Source: Acidovorax sp. FJL06
GTDB lineage: Bacteria; Pseudomonadota; Gammaproteobacteria; Burkholderiales; Burkholderiaceae_C
NCBI RefSeq assembly: GCF_003852545.1
Contig: NZ_QAJR01000023.1
Location: forward strand, 50,217 to 114,216
Direction: 5' to 3'
Length of the DNA stretch: 64,000 bases
The notes under the pieces were generated by a model, which worked only from the letters and a program-made list of their open reading frames with translations, was not told the origin of the DNA and ran no database searches. This document shows, piece after piece, positions 53,490 to 62,189 of this stretch. Position numbers and translations under genes: made by a program. Position 1 is the first letter of the stretch, and every line of letters starts with the position of its first letter.

Positions 53490-54383
53490 TTAATTCTCAG
53501 GCTTCAAAGATTTATTAACAAAACGGATGGTTTGCCCCAGCTGAGCCCGGGAGCCATGACGAGGAGCGAACTCTGGACAAGCGTTATTCGCAGCTAACAA
53601 CCAGGGGGATCGCCCCCCCGCACTGCTCCCCTGAGCCCAATCCACCATATACCCAATGCGCTCGGCAATGACTTCATTGGTTTGCAGGTCAACAACTCGA
53701 AGAGAGCTGCCAGCAATCCAATGATTTCGCTCCTCACGGGTGGAAATATCGTCATAGGTTACGCCGTAACGGGGACGGGGAGCGGTCGATGGGGTTCTTT
53801 CGAGAACGTAATCGTAGACATTGAGATCGTAGTTTGGGTTTCGCTTCAGCTCCAACTGCACATTTGGGGCATCGATTTTTTTTTGCCTCACTGCTTTCAA
53901 AGACCCCGTATACCGATATCTCACCCCATCCTTGGGATCAACAGCCTCAACATATTCATAGCCTCTCTGAAGTCGGTTCGAAGAAGGGTTTTGATTTATC
54001 TTTGACCAAGATTCGTAATTACTCTCAAGAAACTCTTTTATATATCCATCTCCGTAAACGTCACTACCATACGGATCATCCAGCACATACTGCTCATCAA
54101 AATTCACTCCCTTCGGGCGCAGCTTCATCAAGAAAACCCCCTCCACGTTCTCCACCGTGCGATGGATAAACACCCCGGCCTTTTTGCACCGCTCGCGAAA
54201 CATCTCTGCCGCGATGCGCTGGCGCTCTTTCGGTGATTGCTGCTGTGCGGATACCGGGGCATCAGCGGCCATCGCGAGAGGGGTGGGGTCACCAATGCAG
54301 GCTGCCACGGCCAGAACGGCGCCCCAAAGTGCACGGCGCCAAGACAGGGTGAGACGGTCTGAAATTCTTTGGCTTTTACGCAT
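53490..54383 (-). CDS. Exported protein of unknown function
   Basis: A 297-residue protein with a signal peptide (basic start MRKSQRISDR, hydrophobic ALWGAVLAVAACI, cleavage near AMAADA). The mature part has many aromatic and charged residues (VEGVFLMKLRPKGVNFDEQY, YEYVEAVDPKDGVRYRYTGS) and predicted beta-strands; I recognise no domain. Its codons are visibly less GC-rich than those of the household genes. GGAG precedes the ATG. It lies 3 bases upstream of the lipase-domain gene, so it shares the operon and perhaps the function of lipase handling or protection. Confidence 0.65.
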   Translation of the reverse strand: MRKSQRISDRLTLSWRRALWGAVLAVAACIGDPTPLAMAADAPVSAQQQSPKERQRIAAEMFRERCKKAGVFIHRTVENVEGVFLMKLRPKGVNFDEQYVLDDPYGSDVYGDGYIKEFLESNYESWSKINQNPSSNRLQRGYEYVEAVDPKDGVRYRYTGSLKAVRQKKIDAPNVQLELKRNPNYDLNVYDYVLERTPSTAPRPRYGVTYDDISTREERNHWIAGSSLRVVDLQTNEVIAERIGYMVDWAQGSSAGGRSPWLLAANNACPEFAPRHGSRAQLGQTIRFVNKSLKPEN

Positions 54384-54496
54384 TACAGGCTCCAGTGAAT
54401 GGGGTGATCATGAAATTTTGGCGTCCTGCGTTTTCCTGTATTTTTTCTTGTTATATTTTTAGCAGTAGAAAATATTCACTCGGACTTTGCAGTTTT
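54384..54496. other. AT-rich intergenic patch
   Basis: The patch is far richer in A and T than the flanks: TGTATTTTTTCTTG and TTATATTTTTAGCAG near 54437-54467. Reading on the minus strand it lies just upstream of the exported protein gene at 54383 and could be its promoter; reading the other way, no gene starts here. It adds to the impression that 51-55 kb is acquired DNA. Confidence 0.45.
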
Positions 54497-54898
54497 CTAG
54501 TTCCCCCCGTCCACCCCAAGCATCTGTAAGCCTGCATACGCCCCCACCATCATGCCCCCCGTGTCGGCCACGGGCGCGGGCGAAAACCTCGCCATGGCCT
54601 GCATCAGCTGCTGCAGTGCGCCGTCAGTGGCTTGGGCTAGCGGATTCTGGGTTTGATGCTGCTGTATATAAACCCCGGGCTTGACCGAAAAGCTTTCCCA
54701 GATCCCTTCGCTGCCTAGTTGGTCCGGCCAATAGCTTGCAAACAAATCTCGGTATGACCAATCTGTCGACTCGGGCGTGATCTGCAAAGGCTTGTTAACC
54801 CCCATAAATGTCTGGCCTTGTTCTTTATCATTCCAGCGATAAAGCTCAACCGTGCCCCGGTAGGTTTGTGTCGCTTCGTCAAACTGCATGTTGTTCAT
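54497..54898 (-). CDS. Hypothetical protein near hlyD remnant
   Basis: A 133-residue protein without a recognised domain. GTVELYRWNDKEQGQTFMGV and WSYRDLFASYWPDQLGSEGIW suggest a beta-rich fold; the tail LQQLMQAMARFSPAPVAD resembles, loosely, the LVDAMAAFSPP segment of RTX C-terminal domains. ATG at 54898 is chosen because GAAGGA lies eight bases upstream, while the ATG at 54904 is too close to it. It follows the hlyD remnant on the same strand by about 50 bases, the place where a type I secreted protein gene would be expected. Confidence 0.55.
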   Translation of the reverse strand: MNNMQFDEATQTYRGTVELYRWNDKEQGQTFMGVNKPLQITPESTDWSYRDLFASYWPDQLGSEGIWESFSVKPGVYIQQHQTQNPLAQATDGALQQLMQAMARFSPAPVADTGGMMVGAYAGLQMLGVDGGN

Positions 54899-54946
54899 GG
54901 TCATTTCCTTCAGTTGTCGATTGGCATGTATGCGGTGATTGCAGGA

Positions 54947-56168
54947 TCACCGCTCCCTCAAACTCTCACTCCCCGCCCTTTGAATCGGACTGAGCAGATA
55001 TTCGATGACTCTCCGTTGCCCGGTCTTGATCTCCGCCGTGATATTCATCCCCGGCGCGAGTTTTATTGGTTTGCCATCAATGTCGATCGTTGTCTGGTTG
55101 AGCTTCAAGGTCGCCGGGAAGATCGCCCCGCGCTTCTCGTCATTCACCGCGTCCTGCGTGACCTTGTCCACACTGGCCTTCACCGTGCCGTACCTTGTGA
55201 ACGGGAAGGTCTCCAGCTTGATGGCCACATCCTGCCCCGGGGCCACAAACCCGATGTCCTTGTTCTCCAGCGTGACCTCGGCGCTGACGCTGGCCGCATC
55301 GGGCACGATGACCATCAGGGCCTGGGCCTCGGTGACCACGCCGCCTTCGGTGTGCAGGGCCAGTTGCTGTACGGTGCCTGACACCGGGGCCGTAAGGGTG
55401 GCCAGTTGTTCGCGCTGGGTGGCTTTGGTGAGTTCCTGGCCGGTCTGGTGGCGCTTGAGGTCCGCCTGGGCCTGGCGTTCGCTTAAAGAGCGTCTTGTTT
55501 CTGCCAGGTAGGCGCTGCGGGTGTGTTCGGCCTCCGTCAGGGCGGCCTGGGCTTCCTGGTACCGGGCCTGCTGGGTGGCCAGGTCGCGTTCGAGCTCGAT
55601 GCGTTCGCGGGTGCGGTCCTGGTTGGCGTGGCCGGACATGAAGCCTTGGGTGGTGAGCGCCTGGAAGTCTTGTTCGCGCTGGCGGGCGATGGGCAGGGTG
55701 GCTTCGAGCTTGCCGATCATGGCGCGCACGGTGGCCATTTCGGCCTGGCGGCGCTGGTGTTCGGCAGACAGTTTGGCCAGGCGGGCGGTGATGTCGCTCC
55801 ACTCGGCGGCCAGTTGGGCCTGGGTGTCGGCCTTGTCGGCGGGTGTCCAGTCTGCTGGGGTGTCCTGGTGAAGCTCTTGATTTATGGCCTTTTTGTGCAT
55901 CTATCGCCTGATGGGTGTGCGCTAATAGCTCTTGTTTTGATAGCATTTTCTGCAGGATCTGCGCGCGCAGCCAGTCGGACTGGGCGGCCTTGCGGGTCTC
56001 CACCAGGCTGGCTTTGTCGGCCTGGGCGGTGGTGGGGTCCAGCTCTACCAGGGGCTGACCTGCTTCTACGTGGTCGCCGTCTTTGACGAGGATGCGCTGG
56101 ACCACGCTGCGTTCCAGGGGGTGGATGACTTTGGTACGGTCGCTCACGATGATGCGGCCTGGGGCCAT
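54947..56168 (-). pseudogene. Type I secretion adaptor HlyD, truncated and frameshifted
   Basis: Remnant of a membrane-fusion protein linking an RTX ABC exporter to TolC. The N-terminal part (MAPGRIIVSDRTKVIHPLER, VKDGDHVEAGQPLVELDPTTAQAD) lacks the cytoplasmic and membrane segment normally just before it. The frame then breaks near 55890-55894, inside a dispersed repeat copy, and resumes one base off with ELHQDTPADW, long helical hairpin sequence, and the typical end NITAEIKTGQRRVIEYLLSP. Removing one T of the run of five would rejoin the frames. No exporter ATPase or TolC gene is nearby. Confidence 0.8.
55875..55944. repeat. Dispersed repeat copy inside the hlyD remnant
   Basis: On the minus strand: GCTATCAAAACAAGAGCTATTAGCGC, a loop with CATCAGGCG, then AAAAAGGCC and ATAAATCAAGAG. 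The plan (ATAGCT-like core, GCGC dyad, GGCC next to an A-run) is that of the other copies. It interrupts the coiled-coil part of hlyD between AQILQKMLSKQE and LHQDTPADW, and contains the A5/T5 run where the frame changes. Confidence 0.7.
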
Positions 56169-56351
56169 TGCTAGGGGCCCGATCTTGCTCGTGTTGGCCC
56201 GGTGTTGATTGTTTGTGCCCCATCGTAGTGCGAGCGATTTCGGGTGATTGCAACAATGTGCGTCACTGAGTGCCGCCGGTATCAGCTCTCCGGTGGACCT
56301 GTCATGCACCTGTCTCTGCCGACCGTGGTGCGCCATTCTCAACCCGCTGGC

Positions 56352-59300
56352 TCAATGAAAATCCCGGCTGCCCTGCAGCGCCTGGGCCATGCGGCCGAGC
56401 AGTGGGGTCAGGTCCTTGAAGCGCTGGGCAACCAGGTGGCGCACCACGGTGGGTGCCTGGCCTGAGGTGGTGGAATGCGCGCTGCCGCCCTCGGGCACGC
56501 TGCACTGCCACAGGCCTTCCACAGCCAGCAGCTGGGATCTGAGCAGAGCGTTGCGCCAGCGGTCCACCATGGCGGGCCAGACGATGACGTTGACGGGGCC
56601 GGTTTCGTCTTCGAGGGTGACGAACATGGTGCCCTTGGCGGTGCCGGGGCGCTGGCGCACGGTGACGATGCCGCAGGCGCGCACCTGGCGGCCATGGGGG
56701 GTGGCTACCAGTTGCAGCGCGGTCTGCAGGCGCCAGCGGGCCAGGCGCGGGCGCAGCAGGGCCAGGGGGTGGCGGCGCAGGGTGAGGCCGGTGGCGGCGT
56801 AGTCGAACAGGATTTCTTCGCCCTCGGGGGCGGCTGGCAGCGCCAGCGGTGCCTCCAGCACGGGCACGTCGCGCAGCAGGGCCGGGGCGCTGTGCTGAGC
56901 GGCGGCGTCCCACATCTGCTGGCGCCGGTGGCCCGAGAGGCCGGCCAGTGCGTCGGCGGCGGCCAGGGCCTGCACGTCCTGCTGGCTCAGCCGCGCGCGC
57001 AGGGCCAGGTCTTCGGTGGTGGTGAAGGGCGATGTGGCGCGGGCCTGCACCAGGCGGTCTGCCGCGCCCTGGCCCAGACTGCCGACCAGGCACAGGCCAA
57101 GGCGCACTGCGGGCTGCGGCAGCCGTGGCCTGGGCAGCCCCTTGGCAGGCAGCAGGTGCTCGGCGGGGCCTTCCAGTGTGCAATCGTGGTGACTGTGGGT
57201 CACGTCAATGGGCAGCACACGCACGCCGTGGCGGCGTGCGTCCTGCACCAGCTGCGAGGCGGTATAAAAACCCATGGGCAGCGAGTTGAGCAGCGCGGCC
57301 AGGAAACACGCGGGCTCGTGGCACTTGAGCCAGCTGCTGGCATAGGCCAGCTGTGCAAAGCTGTGGGCGTGGCTTTCGGGAAAGCCGTATTCGCCGAAGC
57401 CCAGCATCTGCTGGAAGATGCGGTCGGCAAATTCGGCGGGGTAGCCGTTGGCCTTCATGCCTTTTTTGAGGGGCTCCTCGAAGCGGTGCACGCCGCCCTT
57501 GCGCTTCCAGGCGGCCATGGAGCGGCGCAGGTCATCGGCCATGCCGGGCGTGAAGTCGGCCGCGATCATGGCGATCTGCATGACCTGCTCCTGGAAGATG
57601 GGCACGCCCAGCGTGCGTTCGAGGGCCTCTTCCAGCTCGGATTTTTCCAGCACCAGCGACAAGCCCTGCCGCCTGCGTTCGCGCGCCTTGAGGTACGGGT
57701 GCACCATGCCCCCCTGGATGGGCCCGGGCCGCACGATGGCGACTTCCACCACCAGGTCGTAGAACTCGCGCGGGCGCAGGCGCGGCAGCATGCTCATCTG
57801 CGCGCGGCTTTCGATCTGGAACACGCCCACGGTGTCGGCGGCGCAGATCATGTCGTAGGTAGTGGGGCATTCGCGCGGAATGCTTTTGAGGCCCCAGCGC
57901 TCGCCGCGCAGCACTGCGCGAAGGTCCAGGCAGCGGCGCAGCGCGCTGAGCATGCCCAGGGCCAGCACATCGACCTTGAGCAGGCCCATGTCATCCAGGT
58001 CGTCCTTGTCCCACTGGATGATGCAGCGCTTCTCCATGGTCGCAGGCTCGACCGGCACCAGCCGCGTGAGCTTGCCCTGCGTGAGCACAAAACCGCCCAC
58101 GTGCTGGCTCAGATGGCGCGGAAAACCCTTGAGCTCGCCGGCCAGCTCCAGCCACAGCGCGGCCGTATGCCGGTGCAGCGGCGCGCCCACCGCCTGGGCC
58201 AGCTCCTGCAGGCGGTCGGCGGCGAAGGCCTCGTCGAACCAGTGGTGGTCCTTGGCGAACGCGTCCACCAGCGCGGGTGCCACGCCCAGGGCCTTGCCCA
58301 CGTCGCGCAGGGCGCTGCGCGTGCGGTAGGTGGTGACCACCGCGGCGATGGCCGCGCGCTCGCGGCCGTATTTGCCGTAGATGTACTGGATCACCTCCTC
58401 GCGCCGGTCGTGTTCGAAGTCCACGTCGATGTCGGGCGGCTCGCTGCGCTCCCGGCTGATGAAACGCTCGAACAGCAGGTGCGAATTCTCGGGATCCACC
58501 GCCGTGATCCCGAGCACATAACAGACCACCGAATTAGCCGCCGAGCCGCGCCCCTGGCACAGGATGCCCACGCTGCGCGCAAAACGCACGATGTCGTGCA
58601 CGGTGAGGAAATACATCTCGTACCGGCAGTGCGCGATCAGTTCCAGCTCCTTGCGGATCTGGTTCAGCACCTTCTCGGGAGCGCCTTGGGGGTAATGGCT
58701 TTGCACGCCCTCTTGCACCAGCCAGGCCAGCGCCTGCGCCGGGGTCATGCCCGGGGGCACGGTCTCCAGCGGGTACTGGTACTGGATCTCGTCCAGGCTG
58801 AAGCTACAGCGCCCCGCCACCACGAGCGTGGCCGCCAACAGCGCGGGGGGATAGATGCCCGCCAGCCGCACGCGCCGGCGCAGGTGGCGCTCGGCATTGG
58901 GCTGCAGCGCAAAGCCACATTCCGCCACGCTGCAGCCGCGCTGCACGGCGGTGACCACGTCCTGCAGCGGCTTGCGCCGGCGGCTGTGCATGTGCACATC
59001 GCCCGCCGCGACCAACGGCAGGCCCAGCGCCGCGCCCGCCTGCTGCAAGCTGGCCAGCCACAGGCCATCGTCAGGCGCCAGGTGCAGCTCCACCGCCAGC
59101 CAGAGGTGGCCGTCAAAATTTGAATCAAATTGGCCTCTAGCGCTTTGCAGGAAAGCACTAACAGCTATCAAATCAGAAGCATCGAAAGATTCGCGGCAAG
59201 GCGCCAGCAGCAACTCGCACCCCTGCAGCAAATGCCAGGGGCTGGCCGGGCCCACGTGGTACTGCCCCTTGGGGGCCGCAGCGCGTGCGGCGGTGATGAA

Positions 59301-59645
59301 CTCGCACAGGTTGCCCCAGCCGTTGGCATCGCGCGCCAGGGCCACCAGCCGCAGCGGGCCCCACAGGAACTCGCTGCCCACGATGAGGTGCAGGCCGCAT
59401 GCCTTGGCGGCCCCATGCGCGCGCACCACGCCGGCCACCGAACATTCGTCGGTCAGCGCCAGGGCCTGGTAGCCCAACCTGGCCGCACGCTGCACCAGCT
59501 CGGCAGGGTGTGATGCGCCGCGCTGGAAGCTGAAGTTCGACAGGCAGTGCAGCTCGGCATAACCGGGCAAGCCCCCGCCCCCAGGCACCGAGGCTGCGGG
59601 GGCCGTGGAGGCGCTGCGGAGCATGGAGGCATCCATCGCTGGCAT
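56352..59645 (-). CDS. imuC: Error-prone DNA polymerase ImuC/DnaE2
   Basis: A 1097-residue C-family polymerase, the catalytic part of the SOS mutasome. The N-terminal PHP domain starts YAELHCLSNFSFQRGASHP; polymerase aspartates are in PPDIDVDFEHDRRE and LLKVDVLALGML; VRPGPIQGGMVHPYLKARERR and GFGEYGFPESHAHSFAQLAYASSW follow; the OB-fold with GTMFVTLEDETGPVNVIVW is near the end. Odd point: residues about 157-177 (SDLIAVSAFLQSARGQFDSN) come from a dispersed repeat copy inserted in frame in the PHP region. TGATG couples it to imuB. Confidence 0.94.
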   Translation of the reverse strand: MPAMDASMLRSASTAPAASVPGGGGLPGYAELHCLSNFSFQRGASHPAELVQRAARLGYQALALTDECSVAGVVRAHGAAKACGLHLIVGSEFLWGPLRLVALARDANGWGNLCEFITAARAAAPKGQYHVGPASPWHLLQGCELLLAPCRESFDASDLIAVSAFLQSARGQFDSNFDGHLWLAVELHLAPDDGLWLASLQQAGAALGLPLVAAGDVHMHSRRRKPLQDVVTAVQRGCSVAECGFALQPNAERHLRRRVRLAGIYPPALLAATLVVAGRCSFSLDEIQYQYPLETVPPGMTPAQALAWLVQEGVQSHYPQGAPEKVLNQIRKELELIAHCRYEMYFLTVHDIVRFARSVGILCQGRGSAANSVVCYVLGITAVDPENSHLLFERFISRERSEPPDIDVDFEHDRREEVIQYIYGKYGRERAAIAAVVTTYRTRSALRDVGKALGVAPALVDAFAKDHHWFDEAFAADRLQELAQAVGAPLHRHTAALWLELAGELKGFPRHLSQHVGGFVLTQGKLTRLVPVEPATMEKRCIIQWDKDDLDDMGLLKVDVLALGMLSALRRCLDLRAVLRGERWGLKSIPRECPTTYDMICAADTVGVFQIESRAQMSMLPRLRPREFYDLVVEVAIVRPGPIQGGMVHPYLKARERRRQGLSLVLEKSELEEALERTLGVPIFQEQVMQIAMIAADFTPGMADDLRRSMAAWKRKGGVHRFEEPLKKGMKANGYPAEFADRIFQQMLGFGEYGFPESHAHSFAQLAYASSWLKCHEPACFLAALLNSLPMGFYTASQLVQDARRHGVRVLPIDVTHSHHDCTLEGPAEHLLPAKGLPRPRLPQPAVRLGLCLVGSLGQGAADRLVQARATSPFTTTEDLALRARLSQQDVQALAAADALAGLSGHRRQQMWDAAAQHSAPALLRDVPVLEAPLALPAAPEGEEILFDYAATGLTLRRHPLALLRPRLARWRLQTALQLVATPHGRQVRACGIVTVRQRPGTAKGTMFVTLEDETGPVNVIVWPAMVDRWRNALLRSQLLAVEGLWQCSVPEGGSAHSTTSGQAPTVVRHLVAQRFKDLTPLLGRMAQALQGSRDFH
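59114..59176. repeat. Dispersed repeat copy inside imuC
   Basis: AAATTTGAATCAAATTGGCC, TCTAGCGCTTTGCAGGAAAG, CACTAACAGCTATCAAATC: the reverse complement of the general plan, with TAGCGCTT/AAGCACTA arms and an intact AGCTATCAAAT end. It is one of the clearest copies in the window, yet it lies in the middle of a long gene and keeps the frame open without a stop. Confidence 0.75.
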
Positions 59646-61180
59646 CACCCGAAAAGGCCGTGCAAGAACCAGCGCTGGGGCCGCAGGCCTGCGGGCTCGG
59701 CCTCGTCTTCGGCCCGTGGCGGCAGCCGCTCGCGGAACACCCACACCAGGCCGGCCACGTCGTTGTAGGCCATGAAGTAGTCGCGCAGCGCCAGGCTGGG
59801 GCTGACATGGGCGGGGTCCCCGGGGGACTCGGCCTCGGCGCAGGACCACCAGCCGGCCTCGAACCGGTGTGGCCCCGCCAGCAGGCGCAGCAGGCCATGG
59901 TGGCAAGGGCGGTGGCCCTGCATGGCCAGGCGCCGGGGCGTGCGCAGCAGCCAGGTGGGCCACAGCGCGGCATCAGGCGCATGCGGTTCGGCGGATGGCC
60001 CGGGTGGGCGGGGCGCACCTGCGGCACCCGCCCGGCCTGCCAGCACCTCGGCGGCAGGCCGCCACTGCTGCATGCACTCCGGCCGGTGGTCGGCCAGCAG
60101 CACCGGCGCCTGCACCTGGCCGGCCCCCAGGCGCGCCGACAGGCGCTCCAGCAGCTGGTGCAGGGCTTCGCCGGCCGGGGCGGATGCTGCATCGCCACCG
60201 CCCTGACGGCCGCCGGGCGGCAGCAGGCTGGCATTACGCTGCGGCAGCGGGGCCGCTTCCAGCAGGCGCAGCGTGATCTGGTTGGCCGGGGCCGCCAGCG
60301 TGGTGCGCGCCAGGTTTTCCGACAGCAGGCGCCGCAGGTGCGCCATGTCCTGCGTGGCCTGCGCCGTGCGCACCTGCAGCGCTGCGGTGGGGACCAGCGC
60401 CACGCCGTCGATGCGGCGCAGGTCATGGCGCCAGGCCAGCTCCAGCCCCAGGGCGCCCAACTGGCGTGCCTGCAGCCAGCCCTGCAGCACGGCGAGGCAG
60501 CGGCCCGCACTCCAGAGCAGGGCCTCGGCCGATTCGGCCAGCGCCGGCAGCTCGGCCGTGAGCACCAATTGCTCGGGCAGCTCCAGCCACAGGTGCGCCT
60601 GCGGAGCATGGCCCAGCGCCTGGTCCAGCACCCGCAGCACGCCCGCCCCGAAGCGCCGGGCCACCCCCGCCCGTGGCAACGCCTGCAGGGCGCCCCAGGT
60701 GCGGCAGCCCATGCGCTCCAGGCTGGCCACATGGGGACGCAAGGCGGTCAGGGTGTGCAGGGGCAGCCCCTGCGGAACCCGCGATGGCGGGGCTCGCCCC
60801 GCCATCGCCAAGCGCAGCAGGGCCTGCGCCACCAGGGCGGTGGGGCCACAGCCCCACACCGGCTGCGGCGGGTCCAGGGCCTGCCTGCGGCAGCCGCCCG
60901 GCCCTGCCGCGACCCCATCAGCCCCATCAGCCCCATCGACTTCATTGGCGTGCGCCGCCAGCGACCACGCCGCGCACACCTGCGCCAGCAAGGCTTCGCG
61001 GCCGCCCCACAGCCGCTCGGTGGTGGACACCTCCAGCAGCACGGCCTCGCCGTCCACCAGCGCCACACGCGGCGTGAAACGCAGGGCCCACCAGCCGGCC
61101 GCCCCGGCATCGGCAAGGGCGGGAGGGGCTGCGGGGGCATCAGCCTCCCAGCGTGGCAGTGGCAATGCGATCCAGTGCAT
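59645..61180 (-). CDS. imuB: Y-family polymerase-like mutasome protein ImuB
   Basis: A 511-residue protein of the Y-polymerase fold that is catalytically inactive and bridges ImuA, ImuC and the sliding clamp. The N-terminus MHWIALPLPRWEADAPAAPP and RFTPRVALVDGEAVLLEVSTTERLWGG are typical; the usual metal-binding acidic pairs of DinB are not present. The helix-hairpin region ALQALPRAGVARRFGAGVLRVLDQALG follows near 200. It overlaps imuA by 41 bases and is joined to imuC by TGATG. The C-terminal region is Pro/Ala-rich, then ends in WFLHGLFG. Confidence 0.92.
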   Translation of the reverse strand: MHWIALPLPRWEADAPAAPPALADAGAAGWWALRFTPRVALVDGEAVLLEVSTTERLWGGREALLAQVCAAWSLAAHANEVDGADGADGVAAGPGGCRRQALDPPQPVWGCGPTALVAQALLRLAMAGRAPPSRVPQGLPLHTLTALRPHVASLERMGCRTWGALQALPRAGVARRFGAGVLRVLDQALGHAPQAHLWLELPEQLVLTAELPALAESAEALLWSAGRCLAVLQGWLQARQLGALGLELAWRHDLRRIDGVALVPTAALQVRTAQATQDMAHLRRLLSENLARTTLAAPANQITLRLLEAAPLPQRNASLLPPGGRQGGGDAASAPAGEALHQLLERLSARLGAGQVQAPVLLADHRPECMQQWRPAAEVLAGRAGAAGAPRPPGPSAEPHAPDAALWPTWLLRTPRRLAMQGHRPCHHGLLRLLAGPHRFEAGWWSCAEAESPGDPAHVSPSLALRDYFMAYNDVAGLVWVFRERLPPRAEDEAEPAGLRPQRWFLHGLFG

Positions 61181-62021
61181 GCATCCTCCCCTCCGGCACC
61201 CGCAGTGCCGGCGTGGGCACCACCTCGCTGCGCCCCATGCCCAGCATGCCCGGCCCGCCACCCCGTGCGGCCTCCAGTACAGCCTCCTGCGCGGCCTGCC
61301 GGCGCCGGGCCTGGGCCGCCAGGGCCTGCGCGAGCCGGGGGTGGCAGCCGGGCAGGTCCAGCCCCTGCACCAGGGGCGGGCCCCGGCGCTTGAGGATCTG
61401 CACCTGCATGCCCGGGAACACCGCCGCCCCACCCGCTGCGCCCAGCCCCTGCACCTGCAGCCGCAACACAGCGGGCGATGCCTGCGGCGCCACCGCCAGG
61501 GGCCTGAACACCCAGAGCAATTGCTGCTGCTGCGCGGCAGCCAGTTGCAGGCGGCGCAGCGCCGCTGGCGGCACCTGCGGCAACCAGGCCATCACGGCCA
61601 GCACATCGCGGCAGCGCAGGGCCTGCTCGGCCGCCCACAGTGCGGACGATGCAGACGACGCCCCTGCTCCGGTGCGCACCAGGCACAGCCGGTCGGCCGC
61701 CAGCCCTCTGGCCTGCAACGCCGGGGCAAAAGGCTCATGGGGCGGCGCCACGCCCACCACCACCCCCGCACGCCCGGCCGTGGCCTGGGCCAGCGCGGGC
61801 AACACCAGCTGCCATTCAAACAGGCCCGGCAGGGGCTGCAGAACCTCGCTCAGCGCGCCCACGGGCCAGCCGCCACCGGGCAGCTGCGCGTCCAGCAGCG
61901 CCGACCCCGACGGCTGCGCCTGCTGCAGGCCCCCGCCCAGCGAATCCGCATGCCAGACGCCGGGCACAGCGAACGGCAAGTCGGATACGGTAGTCCTGCG
62001 GGGAAGGTGGGTGGCAGGCAT
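61140..62021 (-). CDS. imuA: Mutasome protein ImuA, RecA-like
   Basis: A 293-residue protein distantly related to RecA/SulA, the first gene of the ImuABC mutasome operon. The stretch LDAQLPGGGWPVGALSEVLQPLPGLFEWQLVLPAL is the ImuA signature; LAAAQQQQLLWVFRP and VQILKRRGPP follow. It recruits the complex to RecA filaments in characterised species. Start: ATG at 62021, 27 bases downstream of a LexA box, so damage induction is expected. Confidence 0.9.
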   Translation of the reverse strand: MPATHLPRRTTVSDLPFAVPGVWHADSLGGGLQQAQPSGSALLDAQLPGGGWPVGALSEVLQPLPGLFEWQLVLPALAQATAGRAGVVVGVAPPHEPFAPALQARGLAADRLCLVRTGAGASSASSALWAAEQALRCRDVLAVMAWLPQVPPAALRRLQLAAAQQQQLLWVFRPLAVAPQASPAVLRLQVQGLGAAGGAAVFPGMQVQILKRRGPPLVQGLDLPGCHPRLAQALAAQARRRQAAQEAVLEAARGGGPGMLGMGRSEVVPTPALRVPEGRMHALDRIATATLGG

Positions 62022-62048
62022 GGGGGCAAAGGCTTCCGGCGGTATAAA

Positions 62049-62068
62049 TACTGTGAATACAACCAGTA
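62049..62068 (-). promoter_or_regulatory. LexA (SOS) box of imuABC
   Basis: TACTGTGAATACAACCAGTA matches the gammaproteobacterial/betaproteobacterial SOS consensus TACTGT-N8-ACAGTA in all but one of the 12 conserved positions (C for A in the right half). It lies 27 bases upstream of the imuA start, overlapping the promoter (TATAAATACTG), as expected for repression by LexA until DNA damage. Confidence 0.85.
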
Positions 62069-62189
62069 TTTTGCCGCAACAGGAATCCCCCGGGAAGGCC
62101 TGGGCACAGCCATTTTTGGCGGTGAAACGGGCGGGCCCAGGTGTGGCCCGACCAGGGCAGCGCTCAGAACCTGCCCACGGCCTGCGGTC

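Noticed and set aside
51181-54904. Calcium-binding RTX repeats in the lipase region
   Set aside because: I looked for GGxGxDxLx nonapeptides in the lipase and neighbouring proteins and saw none; only the C-terminal RTX-related domain remains.
56475-59123. Long plus-strand open frame opposite imuC
   Set aside because: Codon-bias shadow with His/Gln/Val-rich sequence and no recognisable domain.
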